A stretch of DNA of 64,000 bases, from the NCBI GenBank assembly GCA_041397645.1, contig JAWKWE010000004.1, positions 2,170,001 to 2,234,000 of the forward strand. The letters run 5' to 3'. The DNA comes from Hyphomicrobiaceae bacterium (GTDB lineage: Bacteria > Pseudomonadota > Alphaproteobacteria > Rhizobiales > Hyphomicrobiaceae). Made by a program: the position numbers and the translations under genes. The notes under the pieces were generated by a model. It saw only the letters and a list, made by a program, of their open reading frames with translations. It was not told where the DNA came from and did not search any database. Positions 25,707 to 34,770 of the stretch are shown here, piece by piece (position 1 is the first letter of the stretch; each line of letters starts with the position of its first letter).

Positions 25707-27038
25707 TTAGCGCGCGCCCTCAAGAAATCTCACCGGCGCCCCCTGCGCACCGCTGAAGATCTCGCCTTCCCACATAACCTGGCGACCACGCACAAAGGTG
25801 CCAACGGGCCAGCCGGTCACCGTCACGCCGTCGTAAGGCGTCCAACCCGCGCGGCTTTCAACCCAGCGATTTGTGATGGTTTCGCGCCGCTTTAGGTCAA
25901 CGACGGTCAAGTCGGCGTCATAGCCAGCGGCAATGCGGCCCTTGCCGCGAATGCCGAACAGACGCTGCGGACCATGGCTCGTAAGATCAACAAAGCGTTG
26001 CAGCGACAGCCGTCCCGCATTGACATGATCGAGCATGATCGGGACGAGTGTCTGCACGCCTGTCATGCCAGAATGGGACGCGGGATAGGCATGGTCCTTC
26101 TCTTCACGTGTGTGGGGGGCATGATCTGAGCCCAGCACATCCACGATGCCCGCTTCCAGCGCTGCCCAGATCGCCGCCCGATGACGTTCCGTGCGAACGG
26201 GCGGGTTCATCTGCACGTAGGTACCCAGGCGCTCGTAACATTCAGGCGCAGCCAGCGTGAGGTGGTGGGGCGTGACTTCGACGGTGGCGAACTCCTTGTG
26301 ATCGCGCAAGAACGCCATCTCTTCGGCGGTCGAGACGTGCAGCACGTGAACGCGCTTGCCGTACTTCTCGGCCAAGCACACCAGTCGTGTCGTCGCGATC
26401 ATCGCCGCTTCTTCGTCGCGCCATACTGGGTGCGAAGAGGGATCGCCCGTCTTGCGCTCACCCATGCGCGAGATCAGGCGCGCCTCGTCCTCCGCATGGA
26501 AGGCCGCCCGCCGTGATATCCTGTCTATGATCCGGTCAAGCGAGCTTTCGTCATCGACAAGCAAGTCGCCGGTGGACGAGCCCATGAACACCTTGATGCC
26601 GGCGGAGCCTTCGAGTTTCTCCAGCGCAGGGATCTCGCCGACATTCTCCCGCGTACCCCCGACATAGAAAGCGAAGTCGCAGAACATTCGGTTGCGCGCG
26701 AGCGACACCTTCTGCGCCAGGAGTTCCGCCGTGGTGGTCAGCGGCTTGGTGTTGGGCATCTCGAACACAGCCGTCACACCGCCAGCGACCGCCCCACGGC
26801 TGCCAGTTTCCAGATCTTCCTTGTGCGTCAATCCAGGTTCGCGAAAATGCACCTGCGTGTCGATCACGCCGGGAAGGATGTGCAGGCCCTTGGCGTCCAG
26901 CGTCTGCGCCGCTTGTGCGTTGGTCAATTGCCCCAGCGCGGCGATGCGGCCGTCCTTTACCGCAATATCCCGCACGCCCTCACCGTCATGATTGACGATC
27001 GTCGCGCCCTTTATCAGCAAATCGAACGATTCAGCCAT
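25707..27038 (-). CDS. pyrC: Dihydroorotase (class I)
   Basis: The 443-residue protein is a dihydroorotase of the long type. It has the metal site motif DTQVHFREPG near residue 60, NTKPLT, HAEDE, HVLHVSTAEE, EVTPHHL and the GSDHAPHTREEK active-site segment near 305. It interconverts carbamoyl-aspartate and dihydroorotate in pyrimidine synthesis. GAGG lies a few bases before the ATG. It is divergent from ygfZ across 100 bp. The plausible start is MAESFDLLIKGA. Confidence 0.96.
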   Translation of the reverse strand: MAESFDLLIKGATIVNHDGEGVRDIAVKDGRIAALGQLTNAQAAQTLDAKGLHILPGVIDTQVHFREPGLTHKEDLETGSRGAVAGGVTAVFEMPNTKPLTTTAELLAQKVSLARNRMFCDFAFYVGGTRENVGEIPALEKLEGSAGIKVFMGSSTGDLLVDDESSLDRIIDRISRRAAFHAEDEARLISRMGERKTGDPSSHPVWRDEEAAMIATTRLVCLAEKYGKRVHVLHVSTAEEMAFLRDHKEFATVEVTPHHLTLAAPECYERLGTYVQMNPPVRTERHRAAIWAALEAGIVDVLGSDHAPHTREEKDHAYPASHSGMTGVQTLVPIMLDHVNAGRLSLQRFVDLTSHGPQRLFGIRGKGRIAAGYDADLTVVDLKRRETITNRWVESRAGWTPYDGVTVTGWPVGTFVRGRQVMWEGEIFSGAQGAPVRFLEGAR

Positions 27039-27138
27039 CGCTACCTCGCATTCCCGCTACCCGCCCGCATGCCTTGCGTTTGTCTCTAGCCCCGCATACG
27101 TAACTTGTCGGCCCAATTCAACCGGCGTCTAGAACAAC

Positions 27139-28023
27139 ATGGATAAGCCATTTATCGCACATCTGGAGGATCGCGGCGTCGTAGCCGTCACCGGCGCAGA
27201 TGCGGTGAAATTCTTGAATGGTCTGGTGACCAACGAGGTTGCTCACCTTGCCGAGGGAGAGGCGGCCTACGCGGGGCTTCTATCACCGCAAGGCAAGATC
27301 CTGTTCGCCTTCTTCGCCTTGCGCACGGCAGACGGGTTTTTCCTCGATGTCGCGCGCGAGAAGGCCGCCGATCTGGTCAAGCGCCTCAGCCTTTATAAAC
27401 TGCGCGCCGCGGTGACGATTGCCGACGTCTCGGAGCGCTTCGACGTCTGGGTCGCGAAGGATGAATCTTCAATCGCCAAGCACATCCCGAACGTGGCTCT
27501 TTCGTTTCGCGATCCACGACATGAGGCGATGGGGCTCCGTATCTTGTCCCCACGGGACGCAGCAGCGTCCGCTGCGCCCTCAAATGGTGACGTCGGTGCC
27601 TACGTCGCGCAGCGTATCGCACTTGGCGTTCCCGAAGGCGGCAAGGATTACGAATTCGGAGACACCTATCCGCACGAAGCCGATTTCGATTGGTTCAACG
27701 GCGCCTCGTTCGCGAAAGGATGCTACGTCGGACAGGAAGTCGTCTCACGCATGAAGCATAAGACGGTCGTGCGCAAGCGCGTGGTCCGAATTACTGGCGA
27801 GACAAACCTGAAACCGGGCGCGGATATCACAATCGGCACCGTCGTCATAGGTCGTACGGGCTCCGTCGATGGCGTTCATGGCTTGGCTCTTTTGCGTCTC
27901 GATCGTTATGCCGAAGCACGTGAAGCAGGACAAACCGTATCGGCGGCGGATACTCCGATCCAAGTTTGCGATGAAGACTTCACGCGCTACGCCGAAACGG
28001 TCGCGAAACGCGAAAAGGCGTAA
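27139..28023 (+). CDS. ygfZ: Folate-binding protein YgfZ (IBA57-like)
   Basis: The 294-residue protein starts with LEDRGVVAVTGADAVKFLNGLV, the N-terminal GcvT-like part, and has the diagnostic KGCYVGQEVVSRM motif around residue 197 with its conserved Cys. YgfZ binds tetrahydrofolate and supports maturation or repair of certain Fe-S enzymes. A weak hairpin lies between its stop and the converging AhpD-like gene. Confidence 0.94.
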   Translation: MDKPFIAHLEDRGVVAVTGADAVKFLNGLVTNEVAHLAEGEAAYAGLLSPQGKILFAFFALRTADGFFLDVAREKAADLVKRLSLYKLRAAVTIADVSERFDVWVAKDESSIAKHIPNVALSFRDPRHEAMGLRILSPRDAAASAAPSNGDVGAYVAQRIALGVPEGGKDYEFGDTYPHEADFDWFNGASFAKGCYVGQEVVSRMKHKTVVRKRVVRITGETNLKPGADITIGTVVIGRTGSVDGVHGLALLRLDRYAEAREAGQTVSAADTPIQVCDEDFTRYAETVAKREKA

Positions 28024-28055
28024 GCCCTTCCCCGCGCGTTAGGCGAGAAAGGGCT
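28023..28055. terminator. Possible bidirectional hairpin
   Basis: AGCCCTT and AAGGGCT can pair around about 19 bases, in the 41-bp gap between two converging genes. There is no long T run, so the call is weak. Confidence 0.4.
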
Positions 28056-28064
28056 CAACCCGAT

Positions 28065-28445
28065 TTAGTCTTGTGCGGGAGCTGCGGATTTCGCGGCGTC
28101 CTTCGCTGCCTTGAGTTGATCGAACGCTTCAACCGCGTGGCTGGCGTACATGACGGACGGCCCCGCACCCATGTAGATCGCCAGCCCAAGCGTTTCCATT
28201 ACTTCCTCACGCGAGGCGCCCTGCTCTATCGCTGCCTTGGTGTGAAAGGCGATGCAGTCGTCGCAGCGTGTCGCAACGCCGATGGCGAGCGCGATCAGCT
28301 CCTTGGTCTTGGTGTCGAGCGCATTGGTCTTCAGGGAAGCCTGCGCCATCGCCGAGAAGCTCTTCATAACGTCGGACGTGCCGACACGAAGCTCGCGCAG
28401 ATGGGGCGAAAGCTGCTTCATGTAGTCCTGCCAGTCCTTGATCAT
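28065..28445 (-). CDS. AhpD-like carboxymuconolactone decarboxylase family protein
   Basis: The 126-residue protein has the redox motif CDDCIAFHTKAA with two Cys and the conserved His, typical of AhpD-like members. Such proteins often act as thiol peroxidase helpers or disulfide reductants, although family names refer to decarboxylases. AGGAGA lies 7 bases before the ATG. It diverges from the rhodanese gene, and a palindrome lies between them, so shared control is likely. Substrate unknown. Confidence 0.88.
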   Translation of the reverse strand: MIKDWQDYMKQLSPHLRELRVGTSDVMKSFSAMAQASLKTNALDTKTKELIALAIGVATRCDDCIAFHTKAAIEQGASREEVMETLGLAIYMGAGPSVMYASHAVEAFDQLKAAKDAAKSAAPAQD

Positions 28446-28529
28446 TCTGCTTCTCCTCGGGCAATTCCACTATTGCGATAATGCTCACCTACCCCCCGCG
28501 ACAGGAGGCAGCAAGCGTCCTGCTTGAAG

Positions 28530-28549
28530 ATATTAGATTTAGCTAATAT
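28530..28549. promoter_or_regulatory. AT-rich palindrome between AhpD-like and rhodanese genes
   Basis: ATATTAG and CTAATAT form perfect 7-bp arms with a 6-base spacer. The shape resembles operators of ArsR-type sulfide or persulfide sensors (BigR/SqrR). Location between a thiol-redox gene and a rhodanese gene supports this, but the regulator gene is not in the window. Confidence 0.5.
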
Positions 28550-28638
28550 AACAACCCCCGAACAGTTGATTGCGTCATGAAGGAACGGCGCGGGCGCCTG
28601 TACGCAGGTCGCCTAACGTTCAAGGAGACACGAAAACG

Positions 28639-29169
28639 ATGGGAACGATGCAGAAAATCTCGCCTAAGGACGCCAAGCTCTTGATCGACAAAGGGGCCGT
28701 TCTTGTCGATATTCGTGAAGCGGATGAGCGCGCCCGTGCACAAATCGCGGGGTCGTGCCACATGCCGCTCTCGAAACTCGGCACGCTTGGCAACGCTCCT
28801 GCGACGAAAGGCCAAGTGGTGGTGTTCCACTGCAAGAGCGGCAACCGCACGATGGTCAACGCCGACAAGCTCGCCGGCAAGACGCAATGCGAATCTTACA
28901 TCCTCGATGGTGGCATCGACGCTTGGACCGCGGCGGGCCTGCCTGTTGCCGCTACTGCGAAGAAAGCGCCAATCGAGATCATCCGGCAGGTGATGATCGT
29001 GGCAGGTTCGATGGCCTTGGCAGGTGTCGTCCTGGGCATGTACGTTTCTCCAGTTTGGTACTACCTATCGGCATTCGTTGGATTGGGATTGATCTTTTCA
29101 GGTGTTACGGGCTTCTGCCTGATGGCCTATATCCTGAAGCGGATGCCCTGGAATAAGGGCTTTGCCTGA
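28639..29169 (+). CDS. Rhodanese with C-terminal DUF2892-like membrane domain
   Basis: From ATG 28639 (AAGGAGA 10 bases upstream) the product has 176 residues. Residues about 8-105 form a rhodanese domain with the active loop CKSGNRT, which holds the persulfide-forming Cys. Residues about 115-170 carry two membrane helices resembling DUF2892 (YLSAFVGLGLIFSGVTGFC). Such fusions usually transfer sulfane sulfur in operons controlled by sulfide sensors. The upstream palindrome fits this. Subcellular place: rhodanese domain likely cytoplasmic, anchored in the inner membrane. Confidence 0.88.
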   Translation: MGTMQKISPKDAKLLIDKGAVLVDIREADERARAQIAGSCHMPLSKLGTLGNAPATKGQVVVFHCKSGNRTMVNADKLAGKTQCESYILDGGIDAWTAAGLPVAATAKKAPIEIIRQVMIVAGSMALAGVVLGMYVSPVWYYLSAFVGLGLIFSGVTGFCLMAYILKRMPWNKGFA

Positions 29170-29219
29170 GCGACGGCGAGGCGCTTGCCTGTCGTTGCCA
29201 ATTCATTGAGTTCCAAGAC

Positions 29220-29861
29220 ATGGCAACGACTATCAGTAAGAATTCCGGCAGCGGGAAAGCGACGATGCTCAGGTGTCCATGGCCTGGCATCGCCGATCCA
29301 TTATATGCACGCTACCACGACACAGAATGGGGCGTGCCCCTGACCGATGACCGCGCACTGTTTGAAAAGCTGGTGCTCGAAGGTTTCCAGGCCGGGTTGT
29401 CCTGGCTCACGATCTTGAAGAAGCGCGACAACTTTCGCTCCGCGTTCCACGGATTTGATGCACGGCGGATCGTGCGCTATGGCACAAAGGACATTGCGCG
29501 GCTGATGGATGACGCCGGCATCGTGCGCAATAAATTGAAGATCGAAGCGACCATCGACAATGCCCGCGCCTACTTGGCACTGACGAAACACACGCCGTTG
29601 TCTCACTTCATCTGGTCGCATCTCGACGGCCCGCCGCAACAGAACAAGCTGGTACGTCTGTCTGACGCTCCAGCGCAGACCGACCTTTCAAAGCGCATCT
29701 CAAAATCGCTGAAGGCAGAAGGCTTCAGGTTCGTAGGACCGACGACGGTCTATGCCTTTATGCAGTCTTCGGGCATGGTCAACGACCATCTCGTCTCTTG
29801 CCCTCGCCACGATCCTTGCGCAAAACTTCAGCGTGCCCTCAAAATTCCCGGCAAAGCTTGA
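29220..29861 (+). CDS. tag: DNA-3-methyladenine glycosylase I
   Basis: The 213-residue protein has the Tag signature: RCPWPGIADPLYARYHDTEWG near residue 20, where the Glu recognises 3-methyladenine, GFQAGLSWLTIL, and the C-terminal zinc ligands in MVNDHLVSCPRH. Tag excises 3-methyladenine from alkylated DNA. The first 17 residues precede the conserved core, and a second ATG at 29265 (MLRCPWPG) is an alternative start. It is followed 10 bp later by an HD-domain gene on the same strand. Confidence 0.95.
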   Translation: MATTISKNSGSGKATMLRCPWPGIADPLYARYHDTEWGVPLTDDRALFEKLVLEGFQAGLSWLTILKKRDNFRSAFHGFDARRIVRYGTKDIARLMDDAGIVRNKLKIEATIDNARAYLALTKHTPLSHFIWSHLDGPPQQNKLVRLSDAPAQTDLSKRISKSLKAEGFRFVGPTTVYAFMQSSGMVNDHLVSCPRHDPCAKLQRALKIPGKA

Positions 29862-29871
29862 TTAACCTGAC

Positions 29872-30486
29872 ATGACCCAAGATCCCGAACACAAGCCGCG
29901 CGCGTGGCAGCGCATGTTGTCGGGCCGCCGACTTGATCTGCTGGCCCCCAACCCCGCCGACATCGAAATCGACGACATCGCGCACGGATTAGCACGCGTA
30001 GCACGGTGGAACGGACAGACGACGGGCGCCCATTCTTTTTCGGTCGCGCAGCATTCACTCGTGGTGGAAGCCATCGTGCAGGCAAATAACACCGGTTTCG
30101 GCTCTAAAGAGCTTCTCGCGGCCCTCCTCCATGATGCTCCCGAATATGTGATCGGTGACCTGATCAGTCCATTCAAGGCCGCGATTGGCCTCGATTACAA
30201 AGCTTTCGAGAACCGGCTGCTTGCTGCAATTCACCGCCGGTATGCTTTGCCGATCGCGGAGAATTCGGAGCTGACGACGAGCATCAAGCACGCCGACAGG
30301 ATCGCTGCGTATTACGAAGCGACCGTTCTTGCGGGCTTCGCGATCGAGGAAGCGCAATCTTTTTTTGGGCGTCCTGAGATACCTAAAACCTTACATCACG
30401 AGCTGCTCTTGCTTGAGCCACTGCCAGCAAACCAAGCTGAAATGGCCTTTATAGATCGATTTAATCAGCTCTGGTCCGATTCATAA
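29872..30486 (+). CDS. HD-domain phosphohydrolase (YfbR-like)
   Basis: The 204-residue protein has the HD signature: His in AHSFSVAQHS near residue 53, the HD pair in ALLHDAPEYVIGD near 85, and a later Asp in KHADRIAAYYE. These fit metal-dependent phosphohydrolases of the YfbR or 5'-nucleotidase type. It probably acts on nucleotides, but the substrate cannot be read. It is 10 bp after tag, so the two may be co-transcribed. A role in a nucleotide pool or DNA-repair pathway is inference. Confidence 0.88.
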   Translation: MTQDPEHKPRAWQRMLSGRRLDLLAPNPADIEIDDIAHGLARVARWNGQTTGAHSFSVAQHSLVVEAIVQANNTGFGSKELLAALLHDAPEYVIGDLISPFKAAIGLDYKAFENRLLAAIHRRYALPIAENSELTTSIKHADRIAAYYEATVLAGFAIEEAQSFFGRPEIPKTLHHELLLLEPLPANQAEMAFIDRFNQLWSDS

Positions 30487-30594
30487 TTGCGTCCAAAAAG
30501 CGGCAACCATCTGCCAATTACGAGCACGCAATTCCGAAAATAGCCATGATCAGGTCTTAGCTCGCCTCTTGGGGAGCACGGGGAGATATGACCT

Positions 30595-31659
30595 ATGAAC
30601 ATGGAACTTGCAGGTAGAGGCAAACCGTCGCCCGATAAATCGAAGCGCATGATCCCACAGGAGAACGATGGCCTTGCGCCATCTGCCGTCGAGATCGGAT
30701 TGACGGCGGCGATTGTCGCCGTGCTCGACAACGAGCCCGTCGCACTCGTCGTACGCGGAGAACCCGACAGCGCCGGAGCAACTGACGGACTGCCGTTTGG
30801 GCCGTTTGAACCGCGTCAGCATCGCACTTTGGAAACCGGACTTCGTTCTTGGGTGCAAGAGCAGACGGGGCTTGATCTTGGCTATGCCGAGCAGCTCTAC
30901 ACTTTCGCCGACCGTGGCCGTCATCTGGAAATCAGCGACGCGTCACCGCCAGTCGTTTCCATTGGCTATCTGGCGCTAACCCAAGCGCGCGTAGGCAATG
31001 AACTTTCAAGCGGCATCTGGCGCTCTTGGTATCACTACTTCCCTTGGGAAGATTGGCGCCGCGGACGGCCAGAGATCATATCGACTGACATCGAACCAAG
31101 GCTGAAGGCTTGGGCCGAACGCCAGGGCGAACTCCCCGCTGCACAACGTCCCATCGCGCGTTCAGAACGTATTCGCATTTGCTTCGGTCTCGACGGTACA
31201 GCCTGGGACGAGGAGAAGGTGCTGGAGCGTTATGAGCTGCTTTACGATGCTGGCTTGGTTGAAGAAGCCCGCCGAGATAGCCGCCCGTCAGCGCAGGAAT
31301 GGTCCGACTTGCCTCGGCTCGGTCATCCCATGCAGTTCGACCACCGCCGCATCCTGGCAACGGCGATCAACCGCACGCGCGCCAAGATCAAATATCGGCC
31401 CGTCGTGTTCGAGCTGATGCCGGTCGAGTTCACGTTGTACGAATTGCAGAAGACGGTTGAAGCAATCCTTGGCCCTCATCTGCACAAGCAGAATTTCCGC
31501 CGTCTCGTCGAAGGCGCAGGCCTTGTCGAGCCGACCGGAGAGATGAAGACGCGCACAGGCGGCAGACCCGCAAAGCTGTTCCGCTTCCGCCGCGAGGTTC
31601 TTTTGGAACGTCCGGCTCCCGGCGTTCGCGTTTCCGCGCCGCCAAGCCGCACGCAATAG
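30595..31659 (+). CDS. nadQ: NadQ/NrtR-like Nudix-related regulator of NAD synthesis
   Basis: The 354-residue protein has two parts. Residues about 28-170 resemble a Nudix fold, but the Nudix box is degenerate: the REXXEE residues are replaced around TGLRSWVQEQTG, so catalysis is unlikely and ligand sensing likely. Residues about 265-340 form a winged helix-turn-helix of NrtR type (FTLYELQKTVEAILG, KQNFRRLVEG, GGRPAKLFRFRR). It resembles the COG4111/NadQ group that controls nadABC in Rhizobiales, and it lies just before nadA-nadB-nadC. Two operator-like repeats stand between it and nadA. It is longer than NrtR because of an internal region. Confidence 0.8.
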   Translation: MNMELAGRGKPSPDKSKRMIPQENDGLAPSAVEIGLTAAIVAVLDNEPVALVVRGEPDSAGATDGLPFGPFEPRQHRTLETGLRSWVQEQTGLDLGYAEQLYTFADRGRHLEISDASPPVVSIGYLALTQARVGNELSSGIWRSWYHYFPWEDWRRGRPEIISTDIEPRLKAWAERQGELPAAQRPIARSERIRICFGLDGTAWDEEKVLERYELLYDAGLVEEARRDSRPSAQEWSDLPRLGHPMQFDHRRILATAINRTRAKIKYRPVVFELMPVEFTLYELQKTVEAILGPHLHKQNFRRLVEGAGLVEPTGEMKTRTGGRPAKLFRFRREVLLERPAPGVRVSAPPSRTQ

Positions 31660-31706
31660 AACTCTTTCGGCTCAGCAGCGTTGTTCAAACGCGCAAGCTT
31701 CAAGAT

Positions 31707-31738
31707 GCGGGTCGCGAGATAACAATCTTGCGACCCGC
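31707..31738 (+). terminator. Hairpin after nadQ
   Basis: Arms GCGGGTCGCGAGAT (31707-31720) and ATCTTGCGACCCGC (31725-31738) pair with one G-T position around AACA. It is 47 bp after the nadQ stop. The T run is short, so strength is uncertain. Confidence 0.6.
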
Positions 31739-31794
31739 ACCTTTGAGGCTCTGGAAATTCGCGTTTACATACATTAAGTTAAGTGCACGGTAGG

Positions 31795-31813
31795 AATGCT
31801 CATATCGAGCATT
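31795..31813. promoter_or_regulatory. NadQ-type operator, copy 1
   Basis: AATGCTC and GAGCATT, perfect 7-bp arms with a 5-base spacer, lie 137 bp upstream of the nadA start. The core ATGCTC-N5-GAGCAT recurs 66 bp downstream. Confidence 0.65.
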
Positions 31814-31860
31814 TTAAACGAATTGCCCGGCAGCAAGCCGGCTTTCTTTGGGCTTATAAA

Positions 31861-31877
31861 ATGCTCGTTTGGAGCAT
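31861..31877. promoter_or_regulatory. NadQ-type operator, copy 2
   Basis: ATGCTC and GAGCAT around GTTTG repeat the core of copy 1. TATAAA immediately before it (31855-31860) could be a -10 element, so a bound protein here would block transcription start. The in-frame ATG right after it (31878) is not my chosen start for nadA. Confidence 0.65.
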
Positions 31878-31931
31878 ATGAGACTAGAGATCGCCATTTG
31901 CCGGTTCGATGAGTTGAAGGAGGCATCCGCG

Positions 31932-33074
31932 TTGGCAACCATCTCTAAGACCACGGTGCGTCAGACCAAGAGCGGTTCAAAGGCGATCGCGGCTTCGGCC
32001 CGCACCGCCGCCACGCGCAAGAGCGCGCCTGCCCGCCTGCCCGAGACGGGCAAGGCTTTCGCGCCGCTTGCCAACCCACCGAAATACGAATGGTCTCCCG
32101 CTCTCAAGGCCGAGATGGCGCCGATGTACGACCGCGTGAAGCACGTGGTCACGCCGATGGAATGGCCGCACTATGCGCCGCTGATCAAAGCCATCAATGA
32201 GCTGAAGAAGATCCGCAACGCTGTCGTGCTGGCGCACAACTACATGACGCCGGAAATTTTCCACTGCGTATCGGATTTCCGTGGTGACAGTCTTCAGCTG
32301 GCCAAAGAGGCCGCGCGCGTTGACGCCAAAGTCATCGTGCAGGCCGGCGTTCACTTCATGGCGGAAACCTCGAAGCTGCTTTCGCCCGATAAAACCGTTC
32401 TCATCCCAGATCTGCGGGCAGGCTGCTCGTTGGCATCCTCTATCACTGCCGAAGATGTGCGCATGTTGCGTGAAGCCTATCCGGGCGTGCCTATCGTCAC
32501 TTACGTCAACACGTCCGCAGCTGTGAAAGCGGAATGCGACATCACCTGCACGTCCTCCAACGCCGTCAAGGTCGTTGAAAGCCTCGGTGCACCGCGCGTG
32601 CTTTGCATTCCCGACCAGTACCTCGCGAAGTGGGTGCAAAGCCAGACTAAGGTCGAGGTCATCGCCTGGAAGGGTGCTTGTGAAGTTCACGAGCGCTTCA
32701 CCGGCGCCGAGCTGGAGCAAATGCGCAAGGATGATCCAGGCCTGAAGATCATCGCCCATCCTGAGTGCCCACCCGATGTCATCGCGGCGGCCGACTTCAC
32801 CGGTTCGACTTCAGGCATGATCAATTGGGTGAAGGATAAGCGGCCGGCCAAGGTGATGCTCGTCACCGAATGTTCGATGGCGTCCAACGTTGCCGTAGAA
32901 GCTCCCGATGTCGAGTTCATCCGGCCGTGCAACCTTTGCCCGCACATGAAGCGCATCAGCCTGGAAGGGATCTACGACAGCCTCGTCAACATGCAATACG
33001 AGGTGACGGTAGACCCCGATGTCGCGGAACGCGCCCGCCGGGCTGTCGAGCGCATGGTGAACCTGACGAACTGA
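31932..33074 (+). CDS. nadA: Quinolinate synthase A
   Basis: The 380-residue enzyme joins iminoaspartate with dihydroxyacetone phosphate to give quinolinate. It carries the cluster Cys residues in DLRAGCSLASS, IAHPECPP and CNLCPHMKR (which bind the [4Fe-4S] cluster), plus VVLAHNYMTPEI and the substrate motif FTGSTSGMI. The TTG at 31932 is chosen because AAGGAGG (31917-31923) lies 8 bases upstream; the ATG at 31878 would start inside the operator region. The N-terminal 50 residues are Ala/Thr/Lys-rich and less conserved. It is first in nadA-nadB-nadC. Confidence 0.94.
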   Translation: MATISKTTVRQTKSGSKAIAASARTAATRKSAPARLPETGKAFAPLANPPKYEWSPALKAEMAPMYDRVKHVVTPMEWPHYAPLIKAINELKKIRNAVVLAHNYMTPEIFHCVSDFRGDSLQLAKEAARVDAKVIVQAGVHFMAETSKLLSPDKTVLIPDLRAGCSLASSITAEDVRMLREAYPGVPIVTYVNTSAAVKAECDITCTSSNAVKVVESLGAPRVLCIPDQYLAKWVQSQTKVEVIAWKGACEVHERFTGAELEQMRKDDPGLKIIAHPECPPDVIAAADFTGSTSGMINWVKDKRPAKVMLVTECSMASNVAVEAPDVEFIRPCNLCPHMKRISLEGIYDSLVNMQYEVTVDPDVAERARRAVERMVNLTN

Positions 33075-33111
33075 TCGCAAGCCTGAGTTTCAGCAGCGGA
33101 GACGCACTGCG

Positions 33112-34770
33112 ATGGCTACCAGACCGACACGTTCCAAATCCAAGGGCTTTACTCCTGCGAACACCACGCCGGGACCGGGTGATGTTGTCATCATCGGCGC
33201 GGGACTGGCTGGACTGTACACGGCGTTGAAACTTGCGCCGCTTCCCGTGACGGTCATTGCCGCCGCGCCGTTGGGTGAAGGCGCATCCAGCGTCTGGGCG
33301 CAAGGCGGCATCGCGGCAGCGGTCGGCGAAGGCGACAGCACCGATAAGCACGCAGCCGACACCATTTCGGCCGGCGCGGGCATCGTCGATCAAGCCATGG
33401 CCCACCTGGTCGCCGACGAAGGCCCTGACGCCATACGCGATCTTCTCACTTACGGGGTGCCATTCGACCGTGATCTGGAAGGCCACTACGTTCTTTCCAA
33501 AGAAGCTGCGCATTCAGAAAAGCGCGTCGTTCGCGTCACGGGCGACCGGGCGGGATGGGCGATCATGAACGCGCTCATCGCAGCAGCGCGCGCGACACCC
33601 TCAATTCGTTTCCTTGAGGGCTATGAGGCACACGACCTCATCACCGAGGACGGTCGCGTGAAAGGCGTGCGTCTCATCCGCCCGGCAGCTCTCGGCCATG
33701 GCACTTACAAGTTCGTACCAGCATGCGCCGTCATCCTGGCGACCGGCGGTGTCGGTGCGCTTTATGCAGTTACCACTAATCCCTCCTACGCACGCGGCGA
33801 AGCGATAGCCATGGCAGCGCGAGCCGGCGCGGTGATCACGGATCCCGAATTCGTCCAATTCCATCCCACGGCGATCGACGCGGGTATCGACCCGGCGCCG
33901 CTTGCTACCGAAGCCTTGCGCGGGGAAGGAGCCACACTGGTCAACCGACTGGGCGAGCGCTTCATGCTGGCGATCGACCCGCGCGGAGAGCTTGCGCCAC
34001 GTGACGTCGTTGCGCGCGGCGTACACGCGGAAACTACCGCCGGTCGCGGTGCGTTCCTGGATTGCCGCGAGGCTATTGGCGCGCGCTTCGATGAAGCCTA
34101 CCCGACGGTTGCCGCACACTGCCGCGCTGCAGGGATTGATCCAGTGCACGACCTTATCCCGGTTGCACCGGCCGAGCACTACCACATGGGAGGCATTGCT
34201 ACGGATGCGCGCGGACGCACTTCGGTGCCCGGACTATGGGCGGTGGGTGAAGTGGCGGGAACGGGCCTGCATGGCGCCAACCGTCTCGCCTCCAATTCGC
34301 TTCTTGAAGCTGTCGTGCTGGGCGGTCATGCTGCAGCCGATATCAAAGCGCTCATTCCGAGTGAAAAGGCAGGGCACTTCGTCGTGCCTAAGCGCGTCTC
34401 GGGACCCAAACCTCTTAAAGCGGCAAAACGTGCTGAGCTTATCGCGAAACTACGCGCCATCATGACGTTGCACGTAGGCGTCGTGCGCAACGCCAAAGGG
34501 CTCAAGCTTGCACTGCGCGCACTCGACGCTATTGCAATCGACGGCAAGGACGATCCTCTGATTGCTAACATGGTGCTGACGGCGCGCCTCATAACCGCAG
34601 CCGCTTTGAAGCGTAAGGAAAGCCGTGGTGGACACTTCCGCGATGACTTTCCGCACGCCAATCCCGAGCTTGCGAAGCGGACGTTCATCACCCTTGCAGA
34701 TTTGCCAAAACGCGAGCCGGTTCCTCATCCCGCGTCAGCTGCGGCCGCCAACGCGGTTTGCGCACCATGA
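33112..34770 (+). CDS. nadB: L-aspartate oxidase
   Basis: The 552-residue flavoprotein makes iminoaspartate for NadA. It has the FAD dinucleotide motif VVIIGAGLAGLYTALKL, SVWAQGGIAAAVGEGD, EFVQFHPTAI, EHYHMGGIATDARGR and RLASNSLLEAVVLG. It starts 37 bp after nadA, and its stop shares bases with the nadC start (ATGA), so translation is coupled. GGAGA lies upstream of the ATG. The C-terminal about 40 residues are less conserved. Confidence 0.97.
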   Translation: MATRPTRSKSKGFTPANTTPGPGDVVIIGAGLAGLYTALKLAPLPVTVIAAAPLGEGASSVWAQGGIAAAVGEGDSTDKHAADTISAGAGIVDQAMAHLVADEGPDAIRDLLTYGVPFDRDLEGHYVLSKEAAHSEKRVVRVTGDRAGWAIMNALIAAARATPSIRFLEGYEAHDLITEDGRVKGVRLIRPAALGHGTYKFVPACAVILATGGVGALYAVTTNPSYARGEAIAMAARAGAVITDPEFVQFHPTAIDAGIDPAPLATEALRGEGATLVNRLGERFMLAIDPRGELAPRDVVARGVHAETTAGRGAFLDCREAIGARFDEAYPTVAAHCRAAGIDPVHDLIPVAPAEHYHMGGIATDARGRTSVPGLWAVGEVAGTGLHGANRLASNSLLEAVVLGGHAAADIKALIPSEKAGHFVVPKRVSGPKPLKAAKRAELIAKLRAIMTLHVGVVRNAKGLKLALRALDAIAIDGKDDPLIANMVLTARLITAAALKRKESRGGHFRDDFPHANPELAKRTFITLADLPKREPVPHPASAAAANAVCAP

